The notes: generated by a model not told the origin, from the letters alone. A DNA stretch of 64,000 nucleotides from Azophilus sp965215035 (GCA_965215035.1 OZ244040.1:1798001-1862000); one strand, 5' to 3'; counted from the first letter of the stretch, positions 34,999-43,860 are shown. Numbers and translations are program-made.

Positions 34999-36009
34999 TC
35001 AGGGCAGTTGCAGGAGTTGCTTGCCGAAGTTCTTGCCGGAGAACAGGCGCAGCAGTGTTGTCGGAATATTGTCGAAGCCGTGCTGCATGTCCTCCCTGTA
35101 GATGATCTTGCCGGTGCGAATCCACTCGGTAATACGCTTGCGCGCTAGCCCATACTCCGCTTCGTAACCGCGCAGCAGAAAGCCCTCCATGACGGCCTGA
35201 CGGAAGACGATGTTGAAGTAGTTGGCGGGGCCGGGGGGCAGGGTTGACTGCTCGTAGCGGGAGATGCCGCCGCAGATGACCACCCGGGCGCGGTAGGCGA
35301 TGCGCGCCAGGGCCGCGTTCAGCGCCGCACCGCCCACATTGTCGAAGAACAGGTTGATGCCCCCCGGACAAAGCTCGGTGAGCCGCCGCTTGATGTTCTC
35401 GCTCTTGTAGTCGATGGCCGCCGCGCAACCCAGTTCATCGACGAGCCAGGCGCACTTTTCGGTGCCGCCGGCAATGCCGATGACGCGCCCGCCGAGGATC
35501 TTGCCGATCTGCACCACCATGGAACCCACCGCGCCGGCAGCCCCGGATACGACGATGGTGTCGCCCGGCTCGGGCTGGCCGATGCGCAGCAGGCCAAAGT
35601 AGGCGGTGAGGCCGGTAGCCCCCAGGGGGCCGAGGTGGGCGGTGAGCAGGTCGTCGTCGGCCAGCGCCTGCACGGACGAGCCGTCGAGGGATGCGTATTC
35701 CTGCCAGCCGACGGCACCGGCGACCTTCTCCCCCGTGGACAATGTTGCATGGCGGGATTCAACCACTTCGCCGATACCGCGGGCCGACATGACCTGCCCG
35801 ACTGCTGCGCCGCTGGTGTAGCCGGCGATATTCTCCATCTGGCCTTTTTGGGATGGGTCGAAGCTGAGATACTCCACCCGGACACGCACCTGGCCCTCGG
35901 ACAGGGGGGCGAGTTCGGCTTCGCGGGCCTTGAAGTCCGAGAGCGCGAGCGCCCGCCCGCGGGGGTTGCCGTTGATCAGCCACTGGCGGTTGGTCGCCGC
36001 TTTGGTCAT
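34999..36009 (-). CDS. NADPH-dependent MDR-family oxidoreductase (curcumin / leukotriene B4 reductase-like)
   Basis: Zinc-free medium-chain reductase that reduces an alpha,beta double bond with NADPH. The 336-residue protein has RQWLINGNPRG at the N-terminus, VEYLSFDPSQKGQM, GPLGATGLTAYFGLL, the nucleotide site VSGAAGAVGSMVVQIGKILGG, FDNVGGAALNAAL and YREDMQHGFDNIP. The start at MTKAATNRQWL is supported by AGAGGAGA upstream. The substrate cannot be told from sequence. It lies alone, convergent to rpoD and the tRNA and divergent from the cyclase gene. Confidence 0.88.
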   Translation of the reverse strand: MTKAATNRQWLINGNPRGRALALSDFKAREAELAPLSEGQVRVRVEYLSFDPSQKGQMENIAGYTSGAAVGQVMSARGIGEVVESRHATLSTGEKVAGAVGWQEYASLDGSSVQALADDDLLTAHLGPLGATGLTAYFGLLRIGQPEPGDTIVVSGAAGAVGSMVVQIGKILGGRVIGIAGGTEKCAWLVDELGCAAAIDYKSENIKRRLTELCPGGINLFFDNVGGAALNAALARIAYRARVVICGGISRYEQSTLPPGPANYFNIVFRQAVMEGFLLRGYEAEYGLARKRITEWIRTGKIIYREDMQHGFDNIPTTLLRLFSGKNFGKQLLQLP

Positions 36010-36480
36010 AGCGTTCTCCTCTGCACTGCCATGCAACAATGCCTGTTTCCTTATCACGGGCGGCCGCCCCATTCCCGGCATGCCGGCCCCGGTAGGCCGG
36101 CCGCCGCCTGAGCGTTACCCTGTTCCCCGCACCTCGGCGTCCCGACGCTGTGGTCCGGCCCGCTAGGCGAGCTTGCCTTGCCGGAATTATAGGCGCAAGC
36201 GGGGCTTGGCGGTGGAGAAGACCAGCATGAACGCCGTTCAGAAACCCGCTGCGATGCGCAGCTTGGCGGTGCATGGTCAGGGCCGCCCCCGGGCACTGCA
36301 CCGCGGCCCGTTGCGGCCAGTAGATCGATGCCTTTGAGCAAGAGAGACGAAGTAGAGATTAGAGGGCGGGCGCGAATTTGAACGATTCCTGCCTGTTTCT
36401 GCAATCGGGAGATTTGCCGCGACGTTGGTACCGCCCGCCGCGTAGTGGTAAAAGAGCGTTGAGAACCTCTAGAGGCTCCT
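36010..36480. other. Divergent gap between the MDR reductase and the cyclase gene
   Basis: 471 bp without a supported gene. The part near 36320-36480 is AT-richer and should contain the cyclase promoter; no clear pair of boxes was found. CCTCTAGAGG, a perfect 10-bp palindrome at 36465-36474, lies just before the cyclase start codon. Confidence 0.4.
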
Positions 36481-37401
36481 ATGACTACCAAACAACCAGA
36501 CCCGGCCACCTGGCCCGGACATTCGGGCAACTGGAACCGCTGGCCGAACGATCTCGGCACCCTGAACCTGGTGACGGCGGCGGTCACCCTGAGAGGCATT
36601 CAATCGGTCGCCACCGGGCAGGTGGTGTCGCTGAGCCGCCCGGTTACCGACCGGGAGCCGATTCGGGGCAATGTCTGTTTCGAGCACACCATGTTGAATG
36701 CCGGTGCCTGGGATCTCGAACCGGATCGTCCCGAGTCGTTGAATTCCGCGGATCAGGTCGCCTACCGTACCCACGGCATGGTGAATACGCATCTGGATGC
36801 GCTGGCGCATGTGGGGCACAACGGCAAGGGGTTCAACGGCATTGACTTCGGCGACATGGTCACCAAGGAAGGTGGCGTGCAACGTGCCGCGATCGGCGAC
36901 GCCCGGGCCATCGTGACCCGGGGCGTACTCATCGACATTCCCCGCATGCGGGGCGTGACGCACCTGCGGCCCGGCGAGTTCGTGCGACCGGAGGAGGTCG
37001 CAGCGGTGGCGCACCGGCTGGCGCCGGGCGATGCCGCCCTAATTCGCACCGGCGCGACGCTCGAGGATGGCCAACCCCCGGGCGACGACAGTTCCCGGCA
37101 CGGTACCTGGCAGGGGCTGCACCCGGACTGTGTCGAGATGTTGGGCGGTCGCGACATCAGTGTGCTGGCGACGGATTCGTCGGGGGACGTCTATCCTTCC
37201 CCCTACGGGCATATCGTGCGCTCCCCGGTGCACACACTGTGCCTGACCTATTACGGCATCCATCTGTTGCACAATATGGATCTGGAGTCGCTGGGTGAAA
37301 TCTGCGCTGGGCTTGAGCGGTTTCATTTCCTTTTTGTAGTCACTGCGCTGCACCTGGAGCGGGCCACAGGATCCCTGACCAGCCCGGTGGCTGTACTGTA
37401 G
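36481..37401 (+). CDS. Cyclase family protein (kynurenine formamidase-like metal hydrolase)
   Basis: A 306-residue member of the cyclase family (PF04199), which includes kynurenine formamidase and other zinc or manganese amidohydrolases. The metal-binding motif HxGTHxDxxxH appears as HGMVNTHLDALAHVGHNG, with Asn in place of the usual Gly. Later landmarks are DIPRMRGVTHLRPGEFV, GDAALIRTGATLED and LCLTYYGIHLLHN. There is no kynureninase or tryptophan dioxygenase nearby, so a role in tryptophan breakdown is not supported; the substrate is unknown. Confidence 0.82.
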   Translation: MTTKQPDPATWPGHSGNWNRWPNDLGTLNLVTAAVTLRGIQSVATGQVVSLSRPVTDREPIRGNVCFEHTMLNAGAWDLEPDRPESLNSADQVAYRTHGMVNTHLDALAHVGHNGKGFNGIDFGDMVTKEGGVQRAAIGDARAIVTRGVLIDIPRMRGVTHLRPGEFVRPEEVAAVAHRLAPGDAALIRTGATLEDGQPPGDDSSRHGTWQGLHPDCVEMLGGRDISVLATDSSGDVYPSPYGHIVRSPVHTLCLTYYGIHLLHNMDLESLGEICAGLERFHFLFVVTALHLERATGSLTSPVAVL

Positions 37402-37424
37402 GGCGCTATCGCGCCAATGGGTAG

Positions 37425-38924
37425 ATGCTTTTGGTGCGCGACTTGGCAATGAACCCCGAGCCGAATTCCGTTCGGTACAACGACTGGCGGCAGGTGGCGG
37501 TTGCGCCGCTGGAGACCTTCGTGCCCGTCATGCCGGTCAGCGTGATTGTTCCGTACTATCAGGAGCCGGCCGAGACGCTGGCGAGAACCCTGGCCGCGCT
37601 GGAAGGGCAGACCTACCCGCGGCATCTCTTCGAGGTAATCGTCGTCGACGACGGGTCGGCACCGCCCCTGTCCGGCCCCCTGCCAACCTCCCTGGATGTG
37701 AAGATAGTGCGCCAGGAAGGTCGCGGATTCGGGCTGTCTCGGGCGCGCAATACCGGTGCCCGCGCCGCCGCGCACGATATCCTGCTTTTTCTCGACTGCG
37801 ACCTCTTGGCCGAGGCGAGTTGGATCGCCGCTCACGCCAGATGGCACCACGCCGTTTCCGACGCACTTACCATTGGGCAGATCGCCTATGTCGCGGTGGA
37901 CGGTGTTGATGCGAAGACGATCCGGCACCGGAGCGGGTCGCTCCGGGGGCTACTTGCGGGTCGAGCGAAGGATGAGCCCTGGACTGAATCACACTTGGCC
38001 AGAACCAACGGTCTGACATCGAAGGCCGACGATATCTTCAGGGCCGTAGAAGGCGGAAACCTTGGTATAGGCGTGAATTTCTATTGGTCACTGGGTGGGT
38101 TTGAGGAATCGTTCAAACGCTGGGGAATGGAAGACATCGAATTCAGTTTCCGGGCCTATGTCTACGGTGGGCTGCTGACCCCAGCTCCGGACGCCTTTGC
38201 CTGGCACCAGAGCCGATGGAAGGACAATAGAAGCACCAAGAAGCAGCGGAGTCTTCAGCTCCAGCGCCAGAAGGCGGCGCAGTTTCTCGCCCACCCAGGG
38301 TTTCGCGGCAAAGGGTCCCGCCGCGTTTTCAAGGTGCCGCGATACGTGGTGACCATAGATGCCGGACGGGACCCGCTCGACAAGGTTATCGGGATCGTGG
38401 CGGACATCCTGGCGGATCGGGCGCATGACCTGGTGGTGAGAGTTGATGCGCGGGCAAGCGATGACGCGGAGCGGCTGGCCGAGCTTCGGGACGAGTTCGG
38501 CGCAGATCCGCGAGTGCGCGTTGCTCCGGCCCGTTCCGCCCTCGACGAGTTTCCGGCGTCGCCGTTCCACGTCGCGCTTCCCGCAGCCGTGTTCCCCCGG
38601 AACCTGCTGGGGCGGCTGCGCTCCGGACTGGGAGACGCGGCTGTCGCCACCGCCACCCTTCCCGACGGCAAGGTGGTTTCGATTACCAGGGCATGGGCGC
38701 TGCATAGGGCGCGCCGCGCTGGGGGAGACCCCGCCGATTACGGGGACGCGCGGACGATACCCGGGTCGAGGCTCGGGCTCCGTGGGGCCGGTTCGGTCGA
38801 CTACCCCACCGGTTGGAGCACCCTGCTCCGCTGGGTGCGTGATGTTGGCAGCCCGCGAGAGGCGTGGGCATTGCTGAAAGGCTTGGCTCTGGCGGTCCGA
38901 TGGCGGTTGGCCAGCAGGCGGTAG
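37425..38924 (+). CDS. Family 2 glycosyltransferase with C-terminal GT7-like segment
   Basis: A 499-residue GT-A enzyme, probably cytoplasmic or membrane-associated, for surface polysaccharide. VSVIVPYYQEPAETLARTL and VIVVDDGSAPPLSG start the GT2 fold, LLFLDCDLLAEASW gives the metal-binding DxD, and GGNLGIGVNFYWSLGGFEESFKRWGMEDIEFSFRAYVYGG resembles the galactosyltransferase (GT7 C-terminal) acceptor segment. The C-terminal 200 residues are less conserved and contain no membrane helix. ATG 37425 is used; ATG 37449 is possible. It lies 23 bp after the cyclase gene, perhaps by chance. Confidence 0.82.
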   Translation: MLLVRDLAMNPEPNSVRYNDWRQVAVAPLETFVPVMPVSVIVPYYQEPAETLARTLAALEGQTYPRHLFEVIVVDDGSAPPLSGPLPTSLDVKIVRQEGRGFGLSRARNTGARAAAHDILLFLDCDLLAEASWIAAHARWHHAVSDALTIGQIAYVAVDGVDAKTIRHRSGSLRGLLAGRAKDEPWTESHLARTNGLTSKADDIFRAVEGGNLGIGVNFYWSLGGFEESFKRWGMEDIEFSFRAYVYGGLLTPAPDAFAWHQSRWKDNRSTKKQRSLQLQRQKAAQFLAHPGFRGKGSRRVFKVPRYVVTIDAGRDPLDKVIGIVADILADRAHDLVVRVDARASDDAERLAELRDEFGADPRVRVAPARSALDEFPASPFHVALPAAVFPRNLLGRLRSGLGDAAVATATLPDGKVVSITRAWALHRARRAGGDPADYGDARTIPGSRLGLRGAGSVDYPTGWSTLLRWVRDVGSPREAWALLKGLALAVRWRLASRR

Positions 38925-38971
38925 CGGACAAGCAGAACCTCCGCACCAACCTTGGCTCGCCACAGCCGCGG

Positions 38972-39083
38972 GTGGCGGTCGTGCCCCTGGGAGGTTTCAC
39001 ACCTGTACTCGTCCAGTGCATCGAAAATCTCCTGGCCGTCGATGTGGCGGTCGTGCCCCCGGAAGGTTTCATACCTATACTCA
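38972..39083. repeat. Pair of 40-bp direct repeats between a glycosyltransferase and the YjbR-domain gene
   Basis: Copies at about 38972-39011 and 39044-39083 share GTGGCGGTCGTGCCCC followed by GGAGGTTTCACACC or GGAAGGTTTCATACC and then TA(C/T)TC, with a 32-bp spacer. The second copy runs up to the stop codon of the YjbR-domain gene (minus strand). The gap lies between two convergent genes. Confidence 0.8.
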
Positions 39084-39854
39084 GCCCTCCCCGCCCAGTG
39101 CCCGCAGCATGCGTTTGAGCGCAAAGTGCCGGTAGCTGAATAGCGCCAGCGCCTCCACCTCGTCCCAGTTTGCATCTTCTTCCACGTCCAGTTCGACCCA
39201 GCCGTTGTGGCCGATGTAGGGGGGGATGGCGTAGCGCGGGTCGAAGGTAAGCGTTGCCTGTCGGTCGGCACCCGCCCAGAACTGCAGCTTCAGGCGGCCC
39301 TTGCGGTGGTGCGCGCCCGCGAAGGTTTTCCTGCCGGCCCGCCAGACGGGATTGCCGAACTGGGCCGCCTCCGCGGTCTCCGGCAGGGCAAGGCATATCT
39401 CGCGCAACCGGCTCAGCACCTGTTGCGCCCTAGGTTTGACGAAGGGGTCGAACTGCTCGATCGGCAAGGTCTCCGTGGGTGGCTCTATGTCGATGGTATC
39501 GCCGATAGCCTCCACGAGTTGCCGAGGGGCGGTTTTCTCGTAGGCTTCCCGTACCCGCCGGGCGATGGTGGCCCAGCGCAGACCCCTGTCCAGGTGTACC
39601 CCGAGCCAGCCGCGCGGGCCGAGGTAGGGTGGCACGAAGTAGTGCTCGGGCTCGTTGCCCGTGTAGAGTTCCTGGGTACCCGCCGGGGCGTTCAGCCATA
39701 GGGCGATGCGCCCATCGCCGTGATGGTTGACGACATAGGTGGCGAAGGTCTTGCCCCGTACCCGGAAATCGGGCGAGCCTCGGGAGGGCCGCTCCTCGGT
39801 ATCCGGGAAAGACAGGCATACTTCCCGCACCGCGTCGCTGATGTTCTTTGCCAT
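39081..39854 (-). CDS. Tandem MmcQ/YjbR-domain protein
   Basis: A 257-residue protein with two copies of the MmcQ/YjbR domain (PF04237): first SDAVREVCLSFPDTEE, FRVRGKTFATYV, HYFVPPYLGPRGWLGV; second LREICLALPETAEAAQFG, WRAGRKTFAGAHH, YAIPPYIGHNGWVELDV. The fold is a DNA-binding-like CyaY-type alpha/beta fold of unknown biochemical role, and single-domain forms of about 120 residues are usual; the tandem form is less common. The start at MAKNISDAV follows GGAGGACAACCCT. It is convergent with the glycosyltransferase. Confidence 0.85.
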   Translation of the reverse strand: MAKNISDAVREVCLSFPDTEERPSRGSPDFRVRGKTFATYVVNHHGDGRIALWLNAPAGTQELYTGNEPEHYFVPPYLGPRGWLGVHLDRGLRWATIARRVREAYEKTAPRQLVEAIGDTIDIEPPTETLPIEQFDPFVKPRAQQVLSRLREICLALPETAEAAQFGNPVWRAGRKTFAGAHHRKGRLKLQFWAGADRQATLTFDPRYAIPPYIGHNGWVELDVEEDANWDEVEALALFSYRHFALKRMLRALGGEG

Positions 39855-39940
39855 AGGGTTGTCCTCCGTCGTTCCGGTCGAAAATGGCGGCCGGCCACGG
39901 GCGAACGGGCAGTTCCGCACGGTGCCGGGCGCGAATGGTA

Positions 39941-40028
39941 GGTGGTGGCTCAATTTGAGTTCCGGCTGCGTCGAATTCCACGTGGGACGGCCTCGCCATG
40001 ATCCACAAATTCAAACTGAGCCACTACC
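39941..40028. repeat. Family A palindrome, copy 4 (diverged arms)
   Basis: 88 bp with arms GTGGCTCAATTTGAGT and the complement of GTGGCTCAGTTTGAAT. Compared with copies 1-3 the core GTATC has become GGCTC in both arms, so pairing is kept while sequence changed. It lies between the YjbR-domain gene and the next glycosyltransferase. Confidence 0.75.
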
Positions 40029-40132
40029 GAATGGTCTAGGATATTGACCTGTGCCATCTCGGAGTGCCAGTTTAGGCGACCGGGGGCTTGAAAAAATTGG
40101 GCATCATCCACCGCAATCAGGAAGCGCAATCG

Positions 40133-40969
40133 ATGCGAGTCTGCTCGCTATCCGTTGGCATCGTAACCTTTGAATCCGGGGGCGACATGGTGCGCCGGTT
40201 GCTGGACAGCCTGGCAGCGGCGGTTTGCGCCGCCGCAGGGGAATTCGCTATGGATGTATCGGTGCACGTGGTCTGCAATGACGATGCTCCGGAGCACGTG
40301 CGGCCGATCGCCGCGGCCGTCAAGGACTATTCGGATTCCGCTGCGGCGCTCGGGCACTGCGAACTCATTCAGGGACAGGGTAATATCGGCTACGGTGCCG
40401 CGCAGAATCTGGCGCTGCGGCGCAGCGCCGCCGAATTCCACCTGGTGCTTAACCCGGACGTCGTCCTGGATACCAATGCCTTGCTGGAGAGCGTGCGCTT
40501 TCTCGAATCGATGCCCAGTGCCGTCATGGCGGTTCCCCAGGGCTTCGACTTTGGGGGCCGCTATGCGGCCCTGGCCAAGCGCGACCCATCGGTTTTGGTG
40601 CTCCTGTTGCGGGCGCTCGAGGTTCCGCCCTCGCCGGGTTGGCTCGGCCGCCGCGTCGGGCGCTACGTCTACAGCGATCATCTGCCTGCCGATCACCCGC
40701 AAGCCGTTGCCCTGGCTAGCGGCTGCTTCATGTTTTGCCGGACGGGGGCGCTGCAGGCCGTGGGCGGATTCGATGCGGGCTACTTCCTTTATTTCGAGGA
40801 CTATGATCTGTCCCGGCGCATTGCCGCGCACGGCGGCATCTTCGAGGTGCCGGCCGTGCGCATCCGCCACCGTGGTGGCCATACCATGCGCCGCGATATT
40901 CGGCGGATTAGCCGATTTCTGCACTCCGGGATGAGATACTTTAACCGCTACGGCTGGCGTTTTTTTTGA
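40133..40969 (+). CDS. Family 2 glycosyltransferase, rhamnosyltransferase-like
   Basis: A 278-residue GT2 enzyme. SLSVGIVTFESGGDMVRRLL opens the nucleotide-binding fold, QGNIGYGAAQNLALRR is the typical rhamnosyltransferase/WbbL motif, LVLNPDVVLDTNALLESV replaces the DxD, and GGFDAGYFLYFEDYDLSRRIAAHGG is the acceptor/base region. Start ATG 40133 has AGGAAG upstream; a TTG 45 nt earlier is weaker. It directly precedes rmlB, which fits transfer of rhamnose from dTDP-rhamnose to O-antigen or another glycan (context inference). Confidence 0.9.
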   Translation: MRVCSLSVGIVTFESGGDMVRRLLDSLAAAVCAAAGEFAMDVSVHVVCNDDAPEHVRPIAAAVKDYSDSAAALGHCELIQGQGNIGYGAAQNLALRRSAAEFHLVLNPDVVLDTNALLESVRFLESMPSAVMAVPQGFDFGGRYAALAKRDPSVLVLLLRALEVPPSPGWLGRRVGRYVYSDHLPADHPQAVALASGCFMFCRTGALQAVGGFDAGYFLYFEDYDLSRRIAAHGGIFEVPAVRIRHRGGHTMRRDIRRISRFLHSGMRYFNRYGWRFF

Positions 40970-41026
40970 TATGTGTCTGCTTTCACCAATAGCGACTCGC
41001 TGGAACAAGCCGCCAAGGGGGCTGCG

Positions 41027-42076
41027 TTGAGGATTCTGGTCACGGGAGGGGCCGGGTTCATCGGCAGCGCGTTGGTGCGGCATCTGGTGGCGGCGAGGGG
41101 CGATGCGGTATGCACGGTGGACAAGCTAACCTATGCGGGCAGCCGGGCTAACCTGGCGAGCATCGATGGTCGGGCGAATCACCGTTTCGAGCAGGCCGAC
41201 ATCTGCGACGCGGCATCCATGCGGGCTCTGGTTGCCGATTTCGCCCCCGATGCCTTGGTGAACCTGGCGGCGGAGTCCCATGTGGACCGGTCGATCGAGG
41301 GGCCGGCCGATTTCATTCAGACCAACATCGTCGGGGTCTACACACTGCTCGAAGCCATCCGCGGCTACCGTGCATCGAAGGGTCGGGAATGCCGGTTCAT
41401 TCAGGTCTCCACGGACGAGGTGTACGGGTCGCTCGGCCCGGTTGGCGCATTCGCCGAACGGAGCCTCCATCGCCCCAACTCGCCCTATGCGGCCTCGAAG
41501 GCAGGCGGCGACCACTTGGCGCGGGCCTGGGGGAAGACCTACGATCTGCCCGTCATCGTCACCAACTGCTCGAACAACTACGGCCCGTACCAGTTTCCCG
41601 AAAAGCTGATTCCGCTGGCGATTCTGCGCGCACTGCGCGGTGCAACAGTGCCGGTCTATGGAGACGGACAGCAGGTGAGGGACTGGTTGCATGTGGGGGA
41701 TCACGTTCGCGCCCTAGTGGCCGTGCTCGATGGCGGCCGTCCGGGCCGGGCCTACAATATCGGCGGCAATTGCGAGAAAACCAATTTCGAAGTGGTGTGC
41801 ACGGTATTGCGGGCGCTGGCCAGGCGCTCCGGCAGCGATGGGAACAGCCTGCTCGGCTTGATCGAGTTCGTCGACGACCGCCCGGGGCACGACCGGCGCT
41901 ACGCGATCGACAGCACGCGCATCACCCGGGAGTTGCGGTGGTCGCCCCGGGTCGAGTTCGCGGCGGGCATCGCCGCCACCGTCGACTGGTATGCCGAGAA
42001 CATCGCATGGTGCGAGGCCGCCGGCCGGGTCTACGCGGGTCAGCGTCTCGGCCTAGATCAAGCGGTGGCCGGGTGA
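41027..42076 (+). CDS. rmlB: dTDP-glucose 4,6-dehydratase
   Basis: Second step of dTDP-rhamnose synthesis: dTDP-glucose to the 4-keto-6-deoxy sugar, with bound NAD. The 349-residue SDR protein opens RILVTGGAGFIGSALVRHL, has NLAAESHVDRSI, STDEVYGSLG, SPYAASKAGGDHLARAW (YxxxK), TNCSNNYGPYQFPEKLIP, VRDWLHVGDHVRAL and DDRPGHDRRYAID. TTG 41027 gives the exact family start with AAGGGGG upstream; GTG 40973 would add 18 unrelated residues. It is 57 bp after the glycosyltransferase. Confidence 0.95.
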   Translation: MRILVTGGAGFIGSALVRHLVAARGDAVCTVDKLTYAGSRANLASIDGRANHRFEQADICDAASMRALVADFAPDALVNLAAESHVDRSIEGPADFIQTNIVGVYTLLEAIRGYRASKGRECRFIQVSTDEVYGSLGPVGAFAERSLHRPNSPYAASKAGGDHLARAWGKTYDLPVIVTNCSNNYGPYQFPEKLIPLAILRALRGATVPVYGDGQQVRDWLHVGDHVRALVAVLDGGRPGRAYNIGGNCEKTNFEVVCTVLRALARRSGSDGNSLLGLIEFVDDRPGHDRRYAIDSTRITRELRWSPRVEFAAGIAATVDWYAENIAWCEAAGRVYAGQRLGLDQAVAG

Positions 42077-42105
42077 GCGGGCTTGGCCGAGCCGGCCGGT
42101 CGAAC

Positions 42106-42154
42106 GGCCTTGGCGAGCCCCATGGCGCTGGACTCCATGGGGTCGCGGAAGGCC
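42106..42154. repeat. Imperfect palindrome with flanking 26-bp direct repeats in the rmlB-rmlC gap
   Basis: Arms GGCCTTGGCGAGCCCCATGG (42106-42125) and its near-complement (42135-42154) enclose a 9-nt loop. Overlapping this, a 26-bp unit that starts GCCGGCCGGTCGA occurs at 42091-42116 and 42164-42189 (24 of 26 match, 73-bp step). The region lies where rmlA might be expected in an rml operon. Confidence 0.7.
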
Positions 42155-42263
42155 CCTGGCGGTGCCGGCCGGTCGAGCGGCCCTGGCGACCATCCGCAAC
42201 CGGTGGCGGCGCGATGAACGGCGGTTTGGCCAGCGAGTGCGCCGTGCCGGGGCCCTGCGCCTG

Positions 42264-42812
42264 ATGCGCTGCCAGGCGATGCGGCTGCCGGGGGTTCTGC
42301 TGCTGGAACCCGATGTCTACCAGGACTCCCGGGGTTTCTTCCTGGAGTGCTACAACCGCACGCGCTATGCGGACCTTCTAGGGCTCGACTTGGCATTCGT
42401 CCAGGACAACCATTCGCAATCCCGGCGCGGTGTGCTGCGTGGCCTGCATCTACAGCGCCGGCATCCCCAGGGCAAGCTGGTGAGCGTGGTTCGGGGCGCG
42501 GTTTGGGACGTGGCGGCGGATATCGACCCGGCATCGCCGACCTTCGGCGAATGGGTGGGCGTGGAACTCACCGGGGTAAACCATCGGCAACTCTATGTTC
42601 CACCGGGCTACGCCCACGGATTCTGCGTACTGTCCGAGCACGCCGATGTGCTCTACAAGTGCACCGAGTTTCGCCACGCCGACGATGAATACGGCATTCT
42701 CTGGAACGACCCGGACCTGGCGATTGCCTGGCCTGTGGACGACCCGGTGCTGTCAGCCAAGGATGCCGGCAACCCGCCCTTGCGGGACTACCTCGATGCA
42801 GCTACAGCCTGA
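42264..42812 (+). CDS. rmlC: dTDP-4-dehydrorhamnose 3,5-epimerase
   Basis: Third step of dTDP-rhamnose synthesis. The 182-residue cupin has LLLEPDVYQDSRGFFLECYN, FVQDNHSQSRRGVLRGLHLQ, GKLVSVVRGAVWDVAADID and YVPPGYAHGFCVLSEHADVLYKC, with the catalytic His-Asp region in place. ATG 42264 or 42279 are both possible starts. It is separated from rmlB by 187 bp of repeat-rich sequence and from rmlD by 57 bp. Confidence 0.95.
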   Translation: MRCQAMRLPGVLLLEPDVYQDSRGFFLECYNRTRYADLLGLDLAFVQDNHSQSRRGVLRGLHLQRRHPQGKLVSVVRGAVWDVAADIDPASPTFGEWVGVELTGVNHRQLYVPPGYAHGFCVLSEHADVLYKCTEFRHADDEYGILWNDPDLAIAWPVDDPVLSAKDAGNPPLRDYLDAATA

Positions 42813-42869
42813 ACTGGTAGTTCCCGCCCCCGCGACCGGCGCGAATAGCGGTCACAGTGAGTTCTAGGC

Positions 42870-43742
42870 ATGAGGGTGCTGCTTATCGGCGGCTCTGGCC
42901 AAGTGGGTTCGGCGCTGCGCGAATCGGTGGCCGGCGGGATGCTGATTCACGCCCCGCCGTCGCAAGACCTGGACATATGCAACCGGGCGCATCTGGCTAG
43001 GGCCCTCGCCAGGCTGCGGCCGCAACTGGTCATCAACGCGGCGGCGTACACCGGGGTGGAGCGGGCGGAGGAGGAAACCGATCTGGCGATGCGGGTGAAC
43101 GGCGCGGGGGCGGGGCATGTGGCGGCCGCCTGCGCGGCGCGGGGCTGCCCCTTGATTCACCTGTCCACAGACTATGTTTTCGACGGTGGGCAACAACGGC
43201 CCTACCGGGAGCGGGACACCCCGGCGCCCCTGAATGTGTACGGGCGCTCTAAGCTGGCGGGCGAACGGGCGGTTCGCGACAATCTCGAACAACACCTGAT
43301 TCTCCGAGTTTCCTGGGTGTTCAGCGCGACCGGGTCGAATTTCGTCAAGACGATGCTGGCGCTCGCGGATGGCGACGAGGTCCGGGTGGTCAATGATCAA
43401 CAGGGCACCCCTTGCGCGGCGGCGAGCATAGCGCGGGCCATCTGGCGCATCGCCGGGCGGCTGGCCGCCACTCCCCGTTTCGGCACCTATCACCTGGCAT
43501 CGGCACCCGCGACCACCTGGTATGAATTCGCCCAGGCCGTGTATGCGGCGCTGCGCCGCACCGACCCGGGGGCAAGGGTGCCGAAGGTCGTACCGATCGC
43601 CACGGCGGAGCGCAGGACAAGGGCGCACCGGCCCCTGAACTCGGTGTTGGATGGTGCCAGGTTGCGGGCCGAGTATGGTGTATCGCCACCGGATTGGCGC
43701 CCGGAACTGCGCACGGTTGTGCGGCGATTGGTATCCGCATGA
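42870..43742 (+). CDS. rmlD: dTDP-4-dehydrorhamnose reductase
   Basis: Final NADPH-dependent step to dTDP-L-rhamnose. The 290-residue SDR protein has MRVLLIGGSGQVGSALRE, INAAAYTGVERAEEE, HLSTDYVFDGGQQRPYRE, NVYGRSKLAGERAV (YxxxK), LRVSWVFSATGSNFVKTML and VVNDQQGTPC. The thymidylyltransferase RmlA, which makes dTDP-glucose, is not in this cluster and must be supplied elsewhere. Confidence 0.95.
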   Translation: MRVLLIGGSGQVGSALRESVAGGMLIHAPPSQDLDICNRAHLARALARLRPQLVINAAAYTGVERAEEETDLAMRVNGAGAGHVAAACAARGCPLIHLSTDYVFDGGQQRPYRERDTPAPLNVYGRSKLAGERAVRDNLEQHLILRVSWVFSATGSNFVKTMLALADGDEVRVVNDQQGTPCAAASIARAIWRIAGRLAATPRFGTYHLASAPATTWYEFAQAVYAALRRTDPGARVPKVVPIATAERRTRAHRPLNSVLDGARLRAEYGVSPPDWRPELRTVVRRLVSA

Positions 43743-43780
43743 GGGAAGTAACAATCGCCCTATTGCTCTGGGAACCTATA

Positions 43781-43860
43781 TCGATTGATTGACAGACCGC
43801 CACATGCCGAGTCTTGCAGGCTGCACAACCACTTCATGTCGTGGTCTGTCGACCGATCGA
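43781..43860. repeat. Family B palindrome, solitary copy
   Basis: 80 bp with arms TCGATTGATTGACAGACCGC and the complement of TCGATCGGTCGACAGACCAC. Against the cassette ends (GTTGACGAACC / GTTGACGAGCC), the core GACGA is replaced by GACAG in both arms. The interior shares CCACATGC and GTCTTGCAGG-like sequence with the cassette ends. Confidence 0.75.

Noticed and set aside
36010..36480. Small open frames between the MDR reductase and the cyclase gene
   Set aside because: They are short, on both strands, and have no motif or ribosome binding site.
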